DNA of 5,794 bases, taken from Dehalococcoidia bacterium (GTDB taxonomy: Bacteria > Chloroflexota > Dehalococcoidia > SM23-28-2). Position 1 is the first letter of the stretch. Each line of letters starts with the position of its first letter. This document shows, piece by piece, positions 4,986 through 5,794 of this stretch. The position numbers and the translations under genes were made by a program. The stretch covers positions 1 to 5,794 of the forward strand of contig JALHUG010000217.1 in NCBI GenBank assembly GCA_022866185.1. Reading direction: 5' to 3'. Under the pieces are notes generated by a model. That model worked only from the letters and a program-made list of their open reading frames with translations. It had not been told where the DNA came from and searched no databases.

Positions 4986-5794
4986 CGGATGAAGCCTCCG
5001 GGGTCATCAGGGCTGAACGTGGAAAGCGGCGCCCGCTCCTGCACGTCCAGTCCAGCCTTGAAGTGGAAGAACTCTTCCACGTCCTTGTCCACCTTCTTGG
5101 TGAGCAGACTCAAGTCGAGGCCCATGGGGCAGGCCCGTTCGCAGGCGCCGCAGTCTACGCACCGACCCGCCGTGTGCATCATCCGCACGATCTGGAAGAC
5201 GAGGGCATCCGTGGGGTCATTCGACGGACTCAACCAGCGGGGCTCGGTGCTGGCCGCAAAGCACTCCGTGCAGTAGCACAGCGGGCAGGCGTTGCGGCAG
5301 GCATAGCACAGGATGCACCGGCTCGCCTGGGCCTCGAAGAAGCGCCAGCGCTCGTCTGGCGGCATGGCCTCGAGTTCCCGCACCGCTGCGTACTCGTCGT
5401 CAGCGGCGCACTCCGCGACCGGCTCGCCGACATGGGTGTCGTACAGCACCGGGTTGCGAAAGCGGCAGGCGCGACAGGAGGCGTGAAGGAAGCGCTCCTT
5501 CTCCAGGGCGATCTCGAAGCCGTCCCCGCGGAGGATCACTTCTCCTTCCCGCTCCTGCACGTCCAGGGCCTCTCTGCCCGCCAGCTCAGCCTCGATGCGG
5601 CGCCGGTCGAGCATGCCTTGACAGGGAACGCCGATAATATGCACCCGCTCGCGCTCTATTCGTCCCTCCCTGAGAAGGCCGACGACGGAGCGCGCATCGC
5701 AGCCCTTGGCGACGATGCCCACCCTTCCGCTGCAGCGTGTCAGGTACTTGGCGAGGTTGTTCTCGCAGCTCATGTTCCAGACCAGCCGCTCGAC
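4982..5794 (-). CDS. Iron-sulfur protein with F420-hydrogenase-beta-like region and two 4Fe-4S motifs (5' partial)
   Basis: The frame is open to the right edge: seven codons (VERLVWN) precede the first internal ATG at 5773. I therefore treat the gene as lacking its start rather than beginning there; 270 residues are visible. Numbering from that Met, the region 16-53, with VGIVAKGCDARSVVGLL and VHIIGVPCQGML, resembles the coenzyme F420 hydrogenase/dehydrogenase beta-subunit family. A CRAC pair (C100, C103) follows. Then come two [4Fe-4S] motifs, C153-x2-C156-x2-C159-x3-C163-P and C205-x2-C208-x2-C211-x3-C215-P, with extra cysteines C166, C168 and C171 after the first. Proteins of this shape are found beside heterodisulfide-reductase-like (HdrA/MvhD) and Flox genes, where they relay electrons. 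F420 use itself is not shown. Its TGA overlaps the next gene's GTG. The rest of the operon lies beyond the window. Confidence 0.78.
   Translation of the reverse strand, partial: VERLVWNMSCENNLAKYLTRCSGRVGIVAKGCDARSVVGLLREGRIERERVHIIGVPCQGMLDRRRIEAELAGREALDVQEREGEVILRGDGFEIALEKERFLHASCRACRFRNPVLYDTHVGEPVAECAADDEYAAVRELEAMPPDERWRFFEAQASRCILCYACRNACPLCYCTECFAASTEPRWLSPSNDPTDALVFQIVRMMHTAGRCVDCGACERACPMGLDLSLLTKKVDKDVEEFFHFKAGLDVQERAPLSTFSPDDPGGFIR
5032..5050. repeat. First copy of a 19-bp direct repeat within the iron-sulfur gene
   Basis: CCCGCTCCTGCACGTCCAG here is identical to 5548-5566. The copies are 516 bp apart, in the same reading frame, and both encode Leu-Asp-Val-Gln-Glu-Arg. Likely chance or a small internal duplication. 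Confidence 0.5.
5548..5566. repeat. Second copy of the 19-bp direct repeat
   Basis: Identical to 5032-5050 and in the same frame of the same gene. See that entry. Confidence 0.5.

Noticed and set aside
4581..5276. 231-codon plus-strand frame opposite the iron-sulfur genes
   Set aside because: Antisense shadow, rich in Arg, Ala and Glu, covering two genes with conserved cysteine motifs on the other strand.
5773..5775. ATG at 5773 as the true start of the iron-sulfur gene
   Set aside because: The frame stays open to the edge with a plausible in-family sequence (VERLVWN), so the gene most likely starts outside the window.

Overview
The window is GC-rich, with tightly packed genes and no tRNA, rRNA, CRISPR array or insertion sequence that I can see. 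Heliorhodopsin is known mainly from monoderm prokaryotes. Together with the secreted-protein tail at the left edge and an anaerobe-type flavin/iron-sulfur oxidoreductase module, this suggests an uncultured member of the Chloroflexota (Dehalococcoidia-like), with Actinomycetota as the alternative. That placement is inference from gene content; no marker gene is present.

Layout. (1) 1-174 (+): the last 57 codons of a protein that starts outside the window. (2) 257-1036 (+): a complete heliorhodopsin with the retinal-binding lysine (K246) and the counterion glutamate (E110), preceded by a strong Shine-Dalgarno and a long stem-loop that fills the gap from the upstream stop codon. (3) 1137-1358 (+): a complete dodecin, a flavin-sequestering protein, 100 bp downstream of heliorhodopsin on the same strand. 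(4) 1459-2688 (-): a convergent multi-pass membrane sensor that looks truncated, because it ends just after its signalling helix without an output domain. (5) 2689-3102: about 414 bp without a convincing gene. It holds three TGAAGATT repeats spaced exactly 11 bp apart (a response-regulator-type site) and a weak hairpin after the next operon. (6) 3103-5794 (-): three translationally coupled genes, read from right to left: an iron-sulfur protein with a coenzyme-F420-hydrogenase-beta-like N-terminal part (start lies off the window), an AsrA/HydB-like dicluster ferredoxin subunit, and an AsrB/HydG-like FAD/NAD(P)/[2Fe-2S] subunit.

How they may work together. The right-hand operon looks like a soluble NAD(P)H:ferredoxin-type electron-transfer module of the kind called Flox (usually beside HdrABC) or the electron-input half of a group 3b hydrogenase or anaerobic sulfite reductase. 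No hydrogenase or sulfite-reductase catalytic gene follows it here. The left part pairs a retinal photoreceptor with a flavin-binding protein, a plausible light-response or photoprotection unit. The orphan sensor and the 11-bp repeats lie between the two parts, and nothing in the sequence ties them firmly to either. The most interesting part of the window is the heliorhodopsin-dodecin pair and its unusual leader.
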